A stretch of 6,839 bases of DNA, taken from assembly GCA_003251995.1 (NCBI GenBank), contig QKDT01000053.1, positions 1-6,839 of the forward strand, written 5' to 3'. Source of the stretch: Desulfovibrio desulfuricans (GTDB taxonomy: Bacteria; Desulfobacterota; Desulfovibrionia; Desulfovibrionales; Desulfovibrionaceae). Made by a program: the position numbers and the translations under genes. This document shows positions 5,674-6,839 of the stretch, piece by piece (the stretch's first letter is position 1; each line of letters opens with the position of its first letter). The notes under the pieces are model-generated. The model saw nothing but the letters and a program-made list of their open reading frames with translations, was not told the origin of the DNA and ran no database searches.

Positions 5674-6501
5674 ATGGACATTAAGTATTTTGAAGCGCTC
5701 TGGGCAGATAGGCAGCCAGACAGATCGGATATGGCTGAATTTTGGAGCCGCCGCGCCCAATCATTTAACGCGCACTCGGGCGAGGCCGATTCCAGCGCAT
5801 ACCGCCGCAATCTGGTTGAACGGGTGGCTGCGCGTGCGGGAATTGGCAAGGCGGATGCTGTTTTGGATATTGGCTGTGGGCCGGGGCGTCACGCGCTGGA
5901 ATTTGCGGCTCTGGCTGGCAGCGTGGATGGCTCTGACATTGCCCAAGGCATGATTGAATGCGCACAAGATAACGCGCGGCTTGCCAACGCAGAAAACGCC
6001 AGTTTTCATGTGCTTGATTGGGATGCGGCGAATCTTGGGCAGATTGGCTGGCAAAAGCGTTTTCAGCTTGTCTTTGCCTCGCGTACTCCCGCGATCTATG
6101 ACCGCGCCACGCTTGAAAAAATGTGCGAAGCTTCGCGGGGATACTGCTGCCTCATAACCCAGGTTACGGGCGAAAATTCTGTGCGAAAAGAGCTTGCGCC
6201 CCTGGTTGGTGCTGCGAATTACGATGAATATACCCGCAGGGGGCTATACTGCGCCTTTAATATATTGTGGCTGCAGGGCTATTATCCTGAGGTGGAATAT
6301 CTTGAACGCTCATGGGATTCTGACTGCTCGCTGGAAGAAGCCATTGTGATGTACACGCGGCACTTTAACAGTAGAAAGCAGTTGTCGGACGAGCAACAGG
6401 TCGCCCTTGCGGACAGGCTGCGCCAAATGAGCCATGATGGCATGGTGCATGAAAAAGGAAGCTCACGGGTTGCCATGCTCTTTTGGAGCGTCTGCCCTTA
6501 G
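5674..6501 (+). CDS. Class I SAM-dependent methyltransferase, substrate unknown
   Basis: 275-residue soluble protein with a Rossmann-type methyltransferase fold. Motif I, VLDIGCGPGRHAL (63-75), binds the SAM methionine and ribose region; SVDGSDIAQGMI (83-94) is the acidic loop contacting the adenosine; FHVLDWDA (111-118) is the following acidic turn; FQLVFASRTPAIYD (130-143) corresponds to the catalytic motif IV region. The N-terminal MAEFWSRRAQSFN (20-32) is the FW..RA..FN-type leader seen in a set of anaerobe methyltransferases. The C-terminal half (about 145-270) contains RGYCCLITQVTG and a Trp/Tyr-rich stretch LYCAFNILWLQGYYPEVEYL, probably a substrate-binding cap. No membrane segment or signal peptide. 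It is divergent from the S1-domain gene and convergent with the acetyltransferase, so it is probably transcribed alone. Neither motifs nor neighbours reveal the methyl acceptor; a small molecule is more likely than RNA because no RNA-binding domain is seen. Confidence 0.85.
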   Translation: MDIKYFEALWADRQPDRSDMAEFWSRRAQSFNAHSGEADSSAYRRNLVERVAARAGIGKADAVLDIGCGPGRHALEFAALAGSVDGSDIAQGMIECAQDNARLANAENASFHVLDWDAANLGQIGWQKRFQLVFASRTPAIYDRATLEKMCEASRGYCCLITQVTGENSVRKELAPLVGAANYDEYTRRGLYCAFNILWLQGYYPEVEYLERSWDSDCSLEEAIVMYTRHFNSRKQLSDEQQVALADRLRQMSHDGMVHEKGSSRVAMLFWSVCP

Positions 6502-6553
6502 TGGCCTAAAGGCGGTCTTGCGCTCTGCCCCGCGCCCATAGCTTTTGGCAAGC

Positions 6554-6839
6554 CTAGGCTTTTTCGATCAGCCAGGTTCTGATGGGCACGGCCTTTTCGG
6601 TCCAGTGCGATTTGTATTGCATCTTTGGGCCGTCTACAGGGCCCATGTCATACCGTTGCACACCTTCCTCGCTGAGCCAGCGGATTTTTTCAATTTGCAT
6701 GAGGTTGCCCAGTGAGAGTTCGTGGCAATCGTGCGCATAGCTGAATTGCTGCCCGCGGTAGATATCCCCGGCAAGACCGCCAAAGATAAAACCCACGTCC
6801 CTGTCTTCGCGGCGGGCAAAAATAACCCGCGCGCCTTTT
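6554..6839 (-). CDS. GNAT/FemAB-like acetyltransferase, C-terminal part (5' end beyond window)
   Basis: The frame is open from the right edge to a TAG at 6556-6554 and encodes the last 94 residues of a longer protein. The visible part starts KGARVIFARREDRDVGFIFG, runs through LSLGNLMQIEKIRWLSEEG and ends with RYDMGPVDGPKMQYKSHW followed by TEKAVPIRTWLIEKA. The order (beta strands carrying a substrate group, a helix ending in EEG, then YDMG.. and a K..W segment) resembles the C-terminal half of GNAT domains of the FemAB/BioF2-like type (Acetyltransf_6), which acylate amines in peptidoglycan or exopolysaccharide pathways. A GTG at 6796 is in frame, but it lies inside this conserved region, lacks a Shine-Dalgarno and would leave only half a domain, so I treat the gene as truncated by the window. 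It converges on the methyltransferase, with a 52-base gap. Confidence 0.65.
   Translation of the reverse strand, partial: KGARVIFARREDRDVGFIFGGLAGDIYRGQQFSYAHDCHELSLGNLMQIEKIRWLSEEGVQRYDMGPVDGPKMQYKSHWTEKAVPIRTWLIEKA

Noticed and set aside
5338..5760. Minus-strand open frame (140 codons) in the intergenic region and methyltransferase 5' end
   Set aside because: No recognisable fold or motif; it would overlap the S1 operon promoter region and the methyltransferase start.
5228..5953. Plus-strand open frame crossing the divergent intergenic region
   Set aside because: It overlaps the S1 start antisense and the methyltransferase in another frame; no motifs and no ribosome binding site at its start.
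6551..6565. AGCCTAGGCT palindrome followed by T-run as a terminator between the convergent genes
   Set aside because: The stem would be about 4 bp with a minimal loop and it overlaps the stop codon of the acetyltransferase; too weak to call.

Overview
The window is compact Gram-negative chromosomal DNA, moderately GC-rich, with mostly single-copy cellular genes and no mobile element, CRISPR array, tRNA or rRNA that I can see. The gene set (a 489-residue S1-domain protein directly followed by a periplasmic HtrA/Do protease, a CgeB-type glycosyltransferase, an alpha-phosphoglucomutase) and the codon use suggest a sulfate-reducing Desulfovibrio-like bacterium. That assignment is inference from family knowledge, not from a marker gene.

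Layout from left to right. (1) Positions 1-1192, minus strand: the N-terminal 397 codons of phosphoglucomutase (pgm), cut by the left edge. It has its own strong ribosome binding site and a plausible sigma70-type promoter in the 105-base gap before it. (2) 1298-2323, minus: a GT-B glycosyltransferase with a CgeB/YkvP-like C-terminal domain. (3) 2331-2363: a strong intrinsic terminator for the next gene, lying right against the glycosyltransferase start codon. (4) 2378-3805, minus: a Do-family periplasmic serine protease with signal peptide, intact His/Asp/Ser triad and two PDZ domains. (5) 3820-5289, minus: a protein with five S1 RNA-binding domains. Only 14 bases separate it from the protease gene, so the two almost certainly form one operon read from a promoter near 5335-5363. 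(6) 5290-5673: a 384-base divergent intergenic region. (7) 5674-6501, plus: a class I SAM-dependent methyltransferase. (8) 6554-6839, minus, cut by the right edge: the C-terminal end of a GNAT/FemAB-like acetyltransferase, convergent with the methyltransferase.

Functionally, the S1-domain protein (RNA binding, translation) and HtrA (envelope protein quality control) are the only pair clearly linked by transcription. Pgm interconverts glucose-1-P and glucose-6-P and so supplies sugar nucleotides. The neighbouring glycosyltransferase could use such precursors, but the two genes appear to be separate transcription units. I see no new multi-gene system. The points most worth a second look are the terminator abutting the glycosyltransferase start, the coupling of a second-type S1 protein to HtrA, and palindromic or repeated sites in the divergent intergenic region.
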